This document shows, piece by piece, positions 22,669-34,629 of a DNA stretch of 64,000 bases. The stretch spans positions 20,902,052-20,966,051 of the forward strand of contig OZ024907.1 of assembly GCA_964017125.1 (NCBI GenBank), in the 5' to 3' direction. A program made the translations under genes and the position numbers. The stretch is from Flabesymbios commensalis. Lineage: Eukaryota > Annelida > Polychaeta > Terebellida > Flabelligeridae. Each line of letters opens with the position of its first letter. Position 1 is the first letter of the stretch. Below the pieces are notes generated by a model. The model ran no database searches. It worked only from the letters and a program-made list of their open reading frames with translations, and was not told the origin of the DNA.

Positions 22669-22752
22669 CGCGTTCGTTCGTTCGTTCGTTCGTTCGTGCG
22701 TTCGTTCGTTCGTTCGTTCGTTCGGTTCGTTCGTTCGTTCGTTCGTTCGTTC
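22669..22752 (+). repeat. (CGTT)n microsatellite, about 20 units
   Basis: CGTT repeats with a few interruptions (CGTG, CGGTT). CpG-rich in an AT-rich setting. An 81-codon frame with RSFVRSFVR repeats is its shadow. Confidence 0.95.
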
Positions 22753-23844
22753 ATGTCATTCATTCATAGATGAAGGCGATAATGTAAAACCTTTCCTTCG
22801 TTTGATTTCAAACGTCCACATGTTAAATCGTTCCTGGTTAAATTCTGCATTTAGTAAGATGTAATGTGTTTGTCAGAGAGCCACATCAGAGAGTTATAGA
22901 AGTAGAGCACACAGGGAAAAGGGTTTGATGTCCCGCTAATATGAAGGAAGATATTGACTCGTCTTTCGCTTGGCGGCATGGCTTCCTGCCCATCCGTTAT
23001 AGCGTGTCAGAAGATTTCTCAGCATTTGACATGAATTAAGAACAAAATCTGCATGGATTGCGTTCATCAAAGCATCCGGCGGGACAAAATACAAATAAAT
23101 AAAGTGTACTAAATATGCCCCAGGGTCACAGGTTCGCATTCACATCATTTCATGACATCGGCCCTATATGAGCTGTAGAACACTCTTGACCATGTAACTG
23201 CCTCGGGAAGATCAAACCCCGGAATTCGGTAACGGGCTATAATGCCAAAACAGATGATTCTCTGTATTATAATAATGTGTTTTTTTTAATGTAATATGTA
23301 TCCCAATAAAATCAGCAACATATATTGCTTCAGAATGCAACTCTTTCTTCAAATGCACATAGTTATTTAGCAATAAATCGTACAATATTAAATTAGCTAC
23401 AGATAAAAAAACAAGGGAAGATGTGTTAAGATAAATCTCCATTTGCAAACGATTATACAGAGGAGTGCCACGTTAGCACAGTCCAGTGAAAGTGTCAAAG
23501 GCTCCCGCTGTTTTGTTGTGGAGTTATGGGGCAGACGTAAGTTTCAGATGGAGAAGGAGGGAAGGAAGACATTTTTACTGGTGTACTCATGGTACATGTA
23601 CATGTATACTCGATATCGAATAATGTATGACTTGCTATCGAAGAATCAAAGAAGCATCATTCATCTTGGAAATCTCAAAACAAAATAATTGACCTCAGAT
23701 TGTCAGCATCTGTCACAGTGACTTATACATCCCTGCCGATAGTGAGCGGTCAGTTATCAGAATGACCAGAGACCATCTGGATGCTAGGGTGGCCCAGGAA
23801 TGCTGCTGCTTTCTGATGTTGCTGTTCCCAACAGACACGACACA
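22753..23844. other. Gene-free stretch
   Basis: Several 67-81 codon frames on both strands have no recognisable features. No inverted ends. Confidence 0.35.
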
Positions 23845-23848
23845 TTAA

Positions 23849-24132
23849 CACTTTAAGCGCTGAGTACGACTATAGTCGTTTATAATCTTCTTTATAGCCT
23901 TTATTACCAGGTAAAAACACTGTTATTGGGAACGAAATGAGTGTTTAAACATCAAGATTTGCAAATGTTTGGTCTCAAATTAAACATTTATATATATTTG
24001 TATATATAAGAAATTTTCAGCCATTACATTATGTATAAGTAATTTTCACCCACTTGAAGTTGTGGGTCGCGGTAGCGAAACACAACTTCAAGTGGGTCAA
24101 AATTTAAACTGTATAACGTAGCTGTTTAAGGG
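23849..24132 (+). mobile_element. TTAA-flanked hairpin MITE, family B, long version
   Basis: TTAA at 23845-23848 then CACTTTAAGCGCTGAG; end GCTGTTTAAGGG then TTAT. Near the left, CGACTATAGTCG is itself a palindrome. The main stem TTTTCACCCACTTGAAG / CTTCAAGTGGGTCAAAA encloses CGCGGTAGCG. An AT-rich insert (TATATATTTGTATATATAAG) makes it longer than other B copies. Confidence 0.78.
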
Positions 24133-24138
24133 TTATCC

Positions 24139-24190
24139 TATACATCACCTGCGACGTTGACCCAGCATTGGGTGAACGTCTAGTGTCCAC
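24139..24190. mobile_element. Family P fragment (right half)
   Basis: GCGACGTTGACCCAGCATTG and GGGTGAACGTCTAGTGT are the apex-to-end half of a P element; the left half is absent. It starts 6 bp after the family B element. Confidence 0.5.
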
Positions 24191-24276
24191 TGCCTCTGCC
24201 TACACGGGTTCAGTGAGCCAGTCCAGGATTTATCTAGTCCCGTGGCAGATGAGCTGAGACACCTTCAACTGATTAA

Positions 24277-24604
24277 CTCTTTAAACCCCCACGCCGTATT
24301 TATTCACAACACGGCATATTTAGAATAATATTTATCGAATAAAAATGTTATAATCCATCACAATCAAGCCGTTCTGAGGGTTGTTCCACTTTTTATTTCA
24401 TTAAATCAGAATGGTTTTTCTTACTTTGAGGATGTAAATAAATACAAGAGAAAATAGCTAGGTGCTAGGAAGGTTAAAATGGTATACACGAGACTTCTTG
24501 CTGATTTAAAGTCACATTTTATCTTAAACATGTTTAAAATGTGGTACTTAATATGGTAAGAAAAACTGTAAAACCGAATATATTCGGGAGCGGTGGGTAA
24601 AGGG
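24277..24604 (+). mobile_element. TTAA-flanked MITE, family H (328 bp, no central stem-loop)
   Basis: Exact TTAA on both sides (24273-24276, 24605-24608). Ends CTCTTTAAACCCCCACGCC and GCGGTGGGTAAAGGG are inverted. The right interior (AACATGTTTAAAATGTGGTA, GAATATATTCGGGAGCGG) is related to family A. It lacks the stem-loop, so the stem-loop is separable from the ends. Confidence 0.75.
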
Positions 24605-24608
24605 TTAA

Positions 24609-25280
24609 GCAATTTGAAAAAAAAACTAATTATAACTGAAGTGGGCTACAGTGATCTCGGAGCAGCAAAATGACGGCATATTGACACACACACACTTAAG
24701 TCAGTCAAATTAAAATCTGGTGATTTAATGATTTACAGCGATCAATAAGGGTGCTATTTACAGAAATAGCACCCATATAAAACATTTCATTTCTCAATTC
24801 CTTACTTCAAATTATATAAAGAATAGTCATTTTAATCTGACCATACAACGCAATGTATGATTTACCGTACGTGATGGCGTATAGGTAAAAATAAAATAAA
24901 TATATTTCTTAAACAAACACAACCGCGATCTACATAGTGAGTCTCGCTATAAGAGGGTTAATTCAAGGCAGATGATCTGTAATCAGCAGATGACCTTCAC
25001 AAGGTCACAGCTGATTCCATGGCACGGGACGCTACATTACCAGAGGGGAACGCGAAACTTCAATTATTTGTCCTACTTTCAGGTCAGTGTGCAGTGAGAG
25101 AATATAGCTTTACGTGGCTTTCTGAAAAAATTATGTCTATATAGTGACAGGAGGAAGCCCCGCCCGAGGTCGGGACTATGCTCTTCTTAATCAATGACTT
25201 GAAGGTTATTTATAGTGCACAGTATCATAGACAGCAATGCTCACTCCAGGCCTTTGAACAGTTTGGAACAGTGTATATGC
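24609..25280. other. Gene-free stretch with a small hairpin
   Basis: GGGTGCTATTT-ACA-GAAATAGCACCC at 24749-24773 is a clean hairpin without repeat context. Nothing else recognised. Confidence 0.4.
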
Positions 25281-28200
25281 ACAACACACTCAACTCACCA
25301 CCACACAGAGTCTGTGTGGTGGTGAGCTAAATGTGTTTGTGTGGTAGTGAGTTGTGTGTGTGTGTGTGTGTGTGTGTGGTGAGTTGAGTGTATCTGTGTG
25401 ATGGTGAGTGAGTGTGTTTGTGTGCTGTTGAACTAAATGTGTTTGTGTGGTGGTGAGTTGACTGTGTTTGTGTGTTGGTGAGTTGAGTGTGTTTGCGTGG
25501 TGGTGAGTTGAGTGTGTTTGTGTGGTGGTGAGTTGAGTGTGTTTGTGTGGTGGTGAGTTGAGTGTGTTTGTGTGGTGGTGAGTTGAGTGTGTTTGTGTGG
25601 TGGTGAGTTGAGTGTGTTTGTGGGGTGGTGAGTTGAGTGTGTTTGCGTGGTGGTGAGTTTAGTGTGTTTGTAAGGTGGTGAGTTGAGTGTGTTTGTGTGG
25701 TGGTGAGTTGAGTGTGTTTGTGTGGTGGTGAGTTGAGTGTGTTTGTGTGGTGGTGAGTTGAGTGTGTTTGTGTGGTGGTGAGTTGAGTGTGTTTGTGTGG
25801 TGGTGAGTTGAGTGTGTCTGTGTGGTGGTGAGCTGAGTGTGTTTGTGTGGTGGTGAGTTGAGTGTGTTTGTGTGGTGGTGAGTTTAGTGTGTTTGTGTGG
25901 TGGTGAGTTGAGTGTGTTTGTGTGGTGGTGAGTTGAGTGTGTTTGTGTGGTGGTGAGTTGAGTGTGTCTGTGTGGTGGTGAGTTGAATGTGTCTGTGTTG
26001 TGGTGAGTTAAGTGTGTTTGTGAGTTGAGAGTGTCTGTGTGTTTGTGAGTTGAGTGTGTCTGTGTGGTAGTGAGTTGAGTGTGTTTGTGTGGTGGTGAAT
26101 TGAGTGTGTCTGTGTAGTGTTGAGTTAAGTGTGTTTGTGTGATGGTGAGTTGAGTGTGTTTGTGTGGTGGTGAGTTGAGTGTGTTTGTAAGGTGGTGAGT
26201 TTAGTGTGTTTGTAAGGTGGTGAGTTGAGTGTGTTTGTGTGGTGGTGAGTTAAGTGTGTTTGTGTGGTGGTAAGTTGAGTATGTCTATGTGGTGGGGAGT
26301 TGAGTGTGTCTGTGTGGTGATGAGTTTAGTGTGTTTGTAAGGTGGTGAGTTGAGTGTGTTTGTGTGGTGTTGAGTTAAGTGTGTTTGTGTGGTGGTGAGT
26401 TGAGTGTGTTTGTGTGGTGGTGAGTTGAGTGTGTTTGTAAGGTGGTGAGCTTAGTGTGTTTGTAAGGTGGTGAGTTGAGTGTGTTTGTGTGGTGGTGAGT
26501 TAAGTGTGTTTGTGTGGTGGTAAGTTGAGTATGTCTATGTGGTGGGGAGTTGAGTGTGTCTGTGTGGTGATGAGTTTAGTGTGTTTGTAAGGTGGTGAGT
26601 TGAGTGTGTTTGTGTGGTGTTGAGTTAAGTGTGTTTGTGTGGTGGTAAGTTGAGTATGTCTATGTGGTGGGGAGTTGAGTGTGTCTGTGTGGTGATGAGT
26701 TGAGTGTGTTTGTGAGTTGAGTGTCTTTGTGTGGTGGGGAGTTGTGTGTGTTTGTGTGTTGGTGAGTTGAGTGTTTGTGTGGTGGTGAGTTTAGTGTGTC
26801 TGTGTGGTGGTGAGTTGAGTGTGTTTGTGTGGTGTTGAGTTAAGTGTGTTTGTGTGATGGTGAGTTGAGTGTGTTTGTGTGGTGGTGAGTTGAGTGTGTT
26901 TGTGTGGTGGTGAGTTTAGTGTGTTTGTGTGGTGGTGAGTTGAGTGTGTTTGTGTGGTGGTGAGTTGAGTGTGTCTATGTGGTGGGGAGTTGAGTGTGTC
27001 TGTGTGGTGATGAGTTGAGTGTGTTTGTGAGTTGAGTGTGCTTGTGTGGTGGTGAGTTGAGTGTGTCTATGTGGTGGTGAGTTGAGTGTGACTGTGTGGT
27101 GATGAGTTGAGTGTGTTTGTGAGTTGAGTGTGTTTGTGTGTTGGTGAGTTGAGTGTGTTTGTGTGGTGGTGAGTTGAGTGTGTTTGTGTGGTGGTGAGTT
27201 GAGTGTGTTTGTGTGGTGGTGAGTTGAGTGTGTTTGTGTGGTGGTGAGTTGAGTGTGTCTGTGTGGTGGTGAGCTGAGTGTGTTTGTGTGGTGGTGAGTT
27301 GAGTGTGTTTGTGTGGTGGTGAGTTTAGTGTGTTTGTGTGGTGGTGAGTTGAGTGTGTTTGTGTGGTGGTGAGTTGAGTGTGTTTGTGTGGTGGTGAGTT
27401 GAGTGTGTCTGTGTGGTGGTGAGTTGAATGTGTCTGTGTTGTGGTGAGTTAAGTGTGTTTGTGAGTTGAGAGTGTCTGTGTGTTTGTGAGTTGAGTGTGT
27501 CTGTGTGGTAGTGAGTTGAGTGTGTTTGTGTGGTGGTGAATTGAGTGTGTCTGTGTGGTGTTGAGTTAAGTGTGTTTGTGTGATGGTGAGTTGAGTGTGT
27601 TTGTGTGGTGGTGAGTTGAGTGTGTTTGTAAGGTGGTGAGTTTAGTGTGTTTGTAAGGTGGTGAGTTGAGTGTGTTTGTGTGGTGGTGAGTTAAGTGTGT
27701 TTGTGTGGTGGTGAGTTGAGTGTGTTTGTGTGGTGGTGAGTTGAGTGTGTTTGTAAGGTGGTGAGTTTAGTGTGTTTGTAAGGTGGTGAGTTGAGTGTGT
27801 TTGTGTGGTGGTGAGTTAAGTGTGTTTGTGTGGTGGTAAGTTGAGTATGTCTATGTGGTGGGGAGTTGAGTGTGTCTGTGTGGTGATGAGTTTAGTGTGT
27901 TTGTAAGGTGGTGAGTTGAGTGTGTTTGTGTGGTGTTGAGTTAAGTGTGTTTGTGTGGTGGTAAGTTGAGTATGTCTATGTGGTGGGGAGTTGAGTGTGT
28001 TTGTAAGGTGGTGAGTTTAGTGTGTTTGTAAGGTGGTGAGTTGAGTGTGTTTGTGTGGTGTTGAGTTAAGTGTGTTTGTGTGGTGGTAAGTTGAGTATGT
28101 CTATGTGGTGGGGAGTTGAGTGTGTCTGTGTGGTGATGAGTTGAGTGTGTTTGTGAGTTGAGTGTCTTTGTGTGGTGGGGAGTTGTGTGTGTTTGTGTGT

Positions 28201-30760
28201 TGGTGAGTTGAGTGTTTGTGTGGTGGTGAGTTTAGTGTGTCTGTGTGGTGGTGAGTTGAGTGTGTTTGTGTGGTGTTGAGTTAAGTGTGTTTGTGTGATG
28301 GTGAGTTGAGTGTGTTTGTGTGGTGGTGAGTTGAGTGTGTTTGTGTGGTGGTGAGTTTAGTGTGTTTGTGTGGTGGTGAGTTGAGTGTGTTTGTGTGGTG
28401 GTGAGTTGAGTGTGTCTATGTGGTGGGGAGTTGAGTGTGTCTGTGTGGTGATGAGTTGAGTGTGTTTGTGAGTTGAGTGTGCTTGTGTGGTGGTGAGTTG
28501 AGTGTGTCTATGTGGTGGTGAGTTGAGTGTGACTGTGTGGTGATGAGTTGAGTGTGTTTGTGAGTTGAGTGTGTTTGTGTGTTGGTGAGTTGTGTGTGTT
28601 TGTGTGTTGGTGAGTTTAGTGTTTGTGTGGTGGTGAGTTTAGTGTGACTGTGTGGTGATGAGTTGAGTGTGTTTGTGAGTTGAGTGTGTATGTGTGGTGG
28701 TGAGTTGAGTGTGTTTGTGTGGTGGTGAGTTGAGTGTTTGTGTGGTGGTGAGTTTAGTGTGTCTGTGTGGTGGTGAGTTGAATGTGTATGTGTGGTGTTG
28801 AGTTAAGTGTGTTTGTGTGGTGGTGAGTTGACTGTGTTTGTGTGGTGGTGAGTTGAGTGTGTTTGTGTGGTGGTGAGTTGAGTGTGTTTGTTTGGTGGTG
28901 AGTTGAGTGTGACTGTGTGGTGATGAGTGGAGTGTGTTTGTGAGTTGAGTGTGTTTGTGTGTTGGTGAGTTGTGTGTGTTTGTGTGTTGGTGAGTTGTGT
29001 GTTTGTGTGGTGGTGAGTTTAGTGTGTTTGTGTGGTGGTGAGTTGAGTGTGTTTGTGTGGTGGTGAGTTTAGTGTGTTTGTGTGGTGGTGAGTTGAGTGT
29101 GTCTGTGTGGTGGTGAGTTGAGTGTGTCTGTGTGGTGGTGAGTTGAGTGTGTCTGTGTGGTGGTGAGTTAAGTGTGTTTGTGTGGTGGTGAGTTGAGTGT
29201 GTTTGTGTGGTGGTGAGTTTAGTGTGTTTGTGTGGTGGTGAGTTGAGTGTGTTTGTGTGGTGGTGAGTTAAGTGTGTTTGTGTGGTGGTGAGTTGAGTGT
29301 GTTTGTGTGGTGGTGAGTTGAGTGTGTCTGTGTGGTGGTGAGTTGAGTGTGTCTGTGTGGTGGTGAGTTAAGTGTGTTTGTGTGGTGGTGAGTTTAGTGT
29401 GTTTGTGTGGTGGTGAGTTAAGTGTGTTTGTGTGGTGGTGAGTTTAGTGTCTTTGTGTGGTGGTGAGTTACGTGTGTCTGTGGTGGTGAGTTGAGTGTGT
29501 TTGTGTGGTGGTGAGTTGACTGTGTTTGTGTGGTGGTAAGTTGAGTGTGTTTGTGTGGTGGTGAGTTGAGTGTGTTTGTTTGGTGGTGAGTTGGGTGTCT
29601 TTGTGTGGTGGTGAGTTACGTGTGTCTGTGGTAGTTAGTTAGGTGTTTTTGTGTGCTGGTGAGGTGAATGCGTTTGTGTGGTTGTGAGTTGACTGTGTTT
29701 GTGTGGTGGTGAGTTGAGTGTGTTTGTGTGGTGGTGAGCTAAGTGTGTTTGTGTGGTGGTGAGTTGAGTGTCTTTGTGTGGTGGTGAGTTACGTGTGTCT
29801 GTGGTGGTGAGTTAAGTGTGTTTGTGTGCTGGTGAGGTGAATGTGTTTGTGTGGTGGTGAGTTGAGTGTGTTTGTGTGGTGGTGCGTTGAGTGTGTTTGT
29901 GTGGTGGTGAGTTAAGTGTGTTTGTGTGGTGGTGAGTTGAGTGTGTTTGTGTGGTGGTGAGTTAAGTGTGTTTGTGTGGTGGTGAGTTGAGTGTGTTTGT
30001 GTGGTGGTGCGTTGAGTGTGTTTGTGTGGTGGTGCGTTGAGTGTGTTTGTGTGGTGGTGAGTTAAGTGTGTTTGTGTGGTGGTGAGTTGAGTGTGTTTGT
30101 GTGGTGGTGAGTTGAGTGTGTTTGTGTGGTGGTGAGTTGAGTGTGTTTGTGTGGTGGTGCGTTGAGTGTGTTTGTGTGGTGGTGAGTTAAGTGTGTTTGT
30201 GTGGTGGTGAGTTGAGTGTGTTTGTGTGGTGGTGAGTTAAGTGTGTTTGTGTGGTGGTGAGTTGAGTGTGTTTGTGTGGTGGTGCGTTGAGTGTGTTTGT
30301 GTGGTGGTGCGTTGAGTGTGTTTGTGTGGTGGTGAGTTAAGTGTGTTTGTGTGGTGGTGAGTTAAGTGTGTTTGTGTGGTGGTGAGTTGAGTGTGTTTGT
30401 GTGATGGTGAGTTGAGTGTGTTTGTGTGGTGGTGAGTTGAGTGTGTTTGTGTTGTAGTGAGTTGAGTGTGTTTGTGTGGTGGTGAGTTGAGTGTGTTTGT
30501 GTGGTGGTGAGTTAAGTGTGTTTGTGTGGTGGTGAGTTGAGTGTCTTTGTATGGTGGTGAGTTGAGTGTGTTTGTGTGGTGAGGAGTTGAGTGTGTTTGT
30601 GAGGGCAGAGTGTGTTTGTGTTTTATGTGTTTGTGAGTTGAGTGTGTTTGTGTGTGAGTGAATGTGTTTGTCTGTTTTTCTGTGTTTGTGAGTTGAGTGT
30701 GTTTGTGTGGTGGTTAGTGAATGTGTTTATGTTTTTCATGTGTTTGTGAGTTGAGTGTGT
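25281..30760 (+). repeat. Large GT-rich minisatellite, 25 bp unit, about 5.4 kb
   Basis: More than 200 units built on GTGTGGTGGTGAGTTGAG + TGTGTTT, period 25 bp (for example unit starts 25501, 25526, 25551). Common variants replace TTGAG with TTAAG or TTTAG, GTTTGTGTGG with GTTTGTAAGG, GTGTTTG with GTGTCTG, or GTGAG with GTGCG. Some units are short. The strand is strikingly G/T-only over long runs. One inverted unit marks the left edge (about 25285-25307); the right edge decays after 30600. No reading frame stays open. Confidence 0.97.
25700..28590 (+). repeat. Higher-order duplication inside the minisatellite (offset 1,441 bp)
   Basis: Rare variant units recur at a constant distance: AGCTGAG at 25831 and 27272; the GTTTGTAAGG unit at 26182 and 27623; GAGTTGAGTGTCTTTGTGTG near 26717 and 28158. 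Two blocks of about 1.4 kb therefore sit in tandem. Within them some sub-blocks (for example 26330-26580) are also re-duplicated. Confidence 0.85.
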
Positions 30761-31628
30761 TTTCTCTGGTTAATGGATGATACATTGAGAGTTTGCTGCT
30801 GATTCTGATTTGTGCCTGGTGGCTACATCAAAGGTGCCTGCGGCGGCACTGGTGACCCGCGATAAAGTCCACGACTCCATGTAGCCTCCTGGGGTAACCT
30901 CCTGTGTGTGTCATCCTAAACCACTCATCCTCTCTCTACCATGATAAATATGCAAATCATCTATATTCAATTCCATAAATTAAGTTACAAAATATAATAG
31001 TATGATCTGGTGATACATCGTGTAGACAAATACATACAAAACACATATTTTGTACAAATCAAGCTAGTGTCTAATGTTCATACGGAGCGCATTTAATATT
31101 TGAGTCCCATACAGGTTAAAATGCAAAGGGGGTAGTAAAAAAGGTCGCAATGAATTAATTTTTCTCGTTCGTCCTGAATAAATGCATGTGTGTATGGCTA
31201 TTTGAATGCGCGTCAGCTGTAATAGCATTATTTCGCATTCCGGTAAGCAACTGCTTTTTAACTACTGTATTTATGTTGACAATTAATTCATTCGTCGTTA
31301 ACTTTCTACAAATCCAGTTAGATACTAGAAAGTTAATAAAAATCTGCAAAAAATAATCGGTTGGTCAGGATAACTATTGATCGTGATATAACAATGTTCC
31401 TAGCTTATACGGAGCTGTGTGATGTACGGTTGAAGAGACATCTATTTGATTGACCCGGGCAGCAACTAGAATTAACCTTCTCATTCCTCTCTCAACTAAT
31501 TACACAGAAACTACCAGGAGCTCACTCTGACCCCCCCCCCCCCCCCCTTCTACCTACGGCGGAGATTCGCTCATCTCCCGAGGGCAGCGTGCTGGATCAG
31601 TCAGGAAATCACGACCAGAAGTCTGGCA
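30761..31628. other. Gene-free stretch with C17 tract
   Basis: Unique sequence; a 17-base C run lies at 31531-31547. No coding signal. Confidence 0.4.
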
Positions 31629-31689
31629 TAGCGCTGGATTAATGTTGGGCAAACGTCACAGACGTTGGCCCACCATTAAGCCAGCGTTA
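31629..31689. mobile_element. Family P palindromic element, short
   Basis: GCGCTGGATTAATGTTGGGC pairs with GCCCACCATTAAGCCAGCGT around AACGTC-ACA-GACGTT. Outer arms are absent. Confidence 0.68.
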
Positions 31690-32078
31690 TTCCTGGTGTT
31701 TTATATGATGGCCTTAGCGTCCCTTTCCCATGGGCGTGCGGCTATATACGTGGTGTCTGCTGTCAGGTTTGCCTGCCGACCATGTGGTATGCGTGTGCAG
31801 GCAGGCCAACGAGCAAACCTAATTTACCCTTTCACACCTCACGGAGGAACCAAAAACAAACATTTTTACCTTTATTGTCCTGGACCTACTAAACCATTAT
31901 AATGTCTATGGCAAATTCCTTTGTCAATAGAATTCCACAGCGTGTTAACCCTCAATTCTTTAATAACCATGATCACCAACTAGATGCATGACAAATATGA
32001 AAGTCTCCACCTTCCACAATTAAAAGCATCTTGCCAATGTAGTAATGATGGGGCTATATTTTAGATGTGCCATGGTGG
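31690..32078. other. Gene-free stretch
   Basis: An 86-codon frame begins in the P element and has no features. AGGTTTGC at 31765 and GCAAACCT at 31812 flank an inner CCTGCC / GGCAGG pair, a weak hairpin. Confidence 0.35.
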
Positions 32079-32297
32079 ACATCTTAGATATGCAAATTAG
32101 CTGATTTCCGAATTTAACCAGTGTAATCCATCAGCTAGAACTGAATATTCGCGACTTTATAGTTTAAACGTCGATCTGTAAGAAAGAGCCATCTTGGATA
32201 TACAAATTAGCTACTTTTCAAACAGCCAGGGGAATCCATCACCATGCCTTCAGAAAAAATAGAGTATTCGCGACTGTAGAGCCTTTAAGTCGTCGAA
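32079..32297 (+). repeat. Diverged tandem pair, ~110 bp unit
   Basis: CATCTTAGATATGCAAATTAG / CATCTTGGATATACAAATTAG-type starts at 32080 and 32190. Both units also share AATCCATCA and TATTCGCGACT. Confidence 0.65.
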
Positions 32298-32364
32298 TTG
32301 TTGAATAATAATAATAACAACAACATGTCCAACAAAACATGTTAAAACAAGACAACATGTTAAA

Positions 32365-34629
32365 ACAAGACTACATAAGTCCAGGAACTCCCGCTCCGAA
32401 TTAGAATTTGATTTAAGCAATTTTGTGTAGGGTTATTAATGTAGTCCTAGGCTGGGTCAAAAATCATAACGCAAGACAACTAGGTCTAAGAGGCTCAGTC
32501 TAAGAGTAAGATAAGAACTAGACAGTCTGTCAGAGATTGCAAGCCGCCATTGAAATTAATGATCCTAATCAGTATCCCAGTAATGGTCTACCTATCTGGC
32601 ACGGTTTACCCGATATCAGGCCAATCGAGGTAAATAATAGCTGATTTACGGTCATTTTGAATTCGATATAGACTAGTTGAAAAAATTTAAGGATGCATCC
32701 TCCCCCGAAAACCTCACATTTTGTTTTATAGTAATGGACTAGCATCTAATACAGTTTGCAAAATATTGGGCATGTGAAAAAAAATAATGGCCGATAGGGG
32801 GGCATTTTGAATTTGATCGAGTCGGAATTTTTCAAGATGCATCCTTAGCTGAAATCTCACATTTCAATCTATAGTAATGGTCCAGCCATCTAGCACGGTT
32901 TACCAAATATCGGCCATGTGAAAGTGAATAATGGCCAGTAGGCAGCCATTTGGAATTTGATCGAGTCTAAATTTTTCAAGATGCATCCTCTCCTGAAATC
33001 TTACATTTTGTTTTATAGTAATGGTCTAGCCATCTAGCACGGTTTATCAAATAACGGCTATGTAAAAGTGAATAATGGCCTGAAGGCGGCCATTGTGAAT
33101 TTGATCCAGTCGAAATTTTTCAAGATGCATCCTCAGCTGAAATCTCACATTTCGTTCTATAGTAATGGTCCAGCTATTTAACACGGTTTACCAAATATCA
33201 GCAATGTGAAAGAAAATAGTGGCCGATAGGCGGCCATTTTGAATTCGATTGAGCCGAAAGTTTTTAAAAGGCATCCTCTCCCGGAACGTCACATTTTGTT
33301 TTATAGTAATGTTCTAGCTATCTAGCACGATTTACCTGATATCAGGCCTATCAAGGTAAATAATGCTGATTGTCGGCCACTTTGAATTCGTAGAGTAAAA
33401 ATTTTCAGGGTGCATCCTCCCCGGAAAACTCACACTTTGTTTTATAGTAATCAGGTAATGGTCTAGCCATCTAGCACGGTTTACGAGGTGAATAATGCTG
33501 ATTGTCGGCCATTTTGAAAATTTTCAGGGTGCATCCTCCCCCAAAAACTCACATTTTGTTTTATAGAAATGGTCTAGCCATCTAGCACGGTTTACCAAAT
33601 ATCGGCCATGTGAAAATGAATACTGCCGAAAAGGCGGTCATTTTAAATTTGATCAAGTCAATTTTTTTCAAGATGTATCCTCTTCTGAAATCTCACATTT
33701 CGTTTTATAGTAATGGTCTAGCCATCTAGCGCGGTTTACCAAATAACGGCCGTGTGAAAGTGAATAATGGCCGATTGGCAGCCATATTGAACTTGATCGA
33801 GTTGAAATTTTTCAAAATGCATCCTCTCCTGAAAGCTTACAATTTGTTTTATAGTAATGGTGTAGCTATCTTGAGCGGTTTTCATGATATTCCGCAATAT
33901 CAGGCCTGTTGAGGTGAATAATGGCCGATAGGCGGCCATTTTAAATTTTATCAACTTGAAATTTTTCAAGATTTATCCTCTCCTGAAACCTTACAATTTG
34001 TTTAATAGTAATGGTGTAGCTATCTTGAGCGGTTTTCATGATATTCCACAATATCAGGCCTCTTGAGGTGAATAATGGCCGATAGGCGGCCATTTTTAAT
34101 TTTATCGACTTGAAATTTTTGAAGATGCATCCTCTCCTGAAACCTCATAATTTGTTTTATTGTAATGTTGTGGCTATCTTGAGCGGTTTTCATGATATTC
34201 CGCAAAATCATTCAGTCGGATTTACTGATGTTATAAATTAGGTCAAAGTGCTGGGTCAACTTCAAGGTCCAAAAACCTGAAAAGTAGAGACCCTAGAGAA
34301 CATGTATGTGCAATATGACTGTAATCGGCCCAGTACTTTTCGAGATCTGCTCCGGAAACGAAGTGTGCGTCAAAACGTCTAAATAGGTCATAGTTCTGAA
34401 CCAAACGTAGGTCAAAGCTCATATACCCCAGAAGGCACAACTAGACCTCCTAGAGGTGTTGTGTGTAAAATTTGAAGACTCTTTCAGAGATATGCTCCGG
34501 AGACGAATTGTTCACGGACGGCCCAACGCTTATTTTCTTACAAAGTTATAGGCAAAAGAAGAGGTAAAAACAGAACGGAGGCGGAATCCATAGCTCCCTC
34601 TGTCTCACCTACGGTGACGGCGAGAGCTA
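32365..34629 (+). mobile_element. F1 element copy 3, most diverged
   Basis: Same plan with eleven cores, but more substitutions than copies 1, 2 and 4, and a shortened tail lacking the CGGCCCAACGG repeats and several tens of bases after 34509. The receptor-like motif is AGGTCAAAGCTCA at 34409-34421. Terminal hairpin 34591-34629. Just left of the start, AACATGTTAAAACAAGAC is duplicated. Confidence 0.7.

Noticed and set aside
22619-22864. Arginine/serine/phenylalanine repeat protein
   Set aside because: Translation of the (CGTT)n microsatellite.
24749-24773. Intrinsic transcription terminator at a clean hairpin
   Set aside because: No T run follows, and a bacterial-type terminator has no meaning in this eukaryotic sequence.
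25281-30760. CRISPR-like array or coding repeat protein
   Set aside because: Units are directly adjacent with no unique spacers, all frames are closed by frequent stops, and the setting is eukaryotic; it is a minisatellite.
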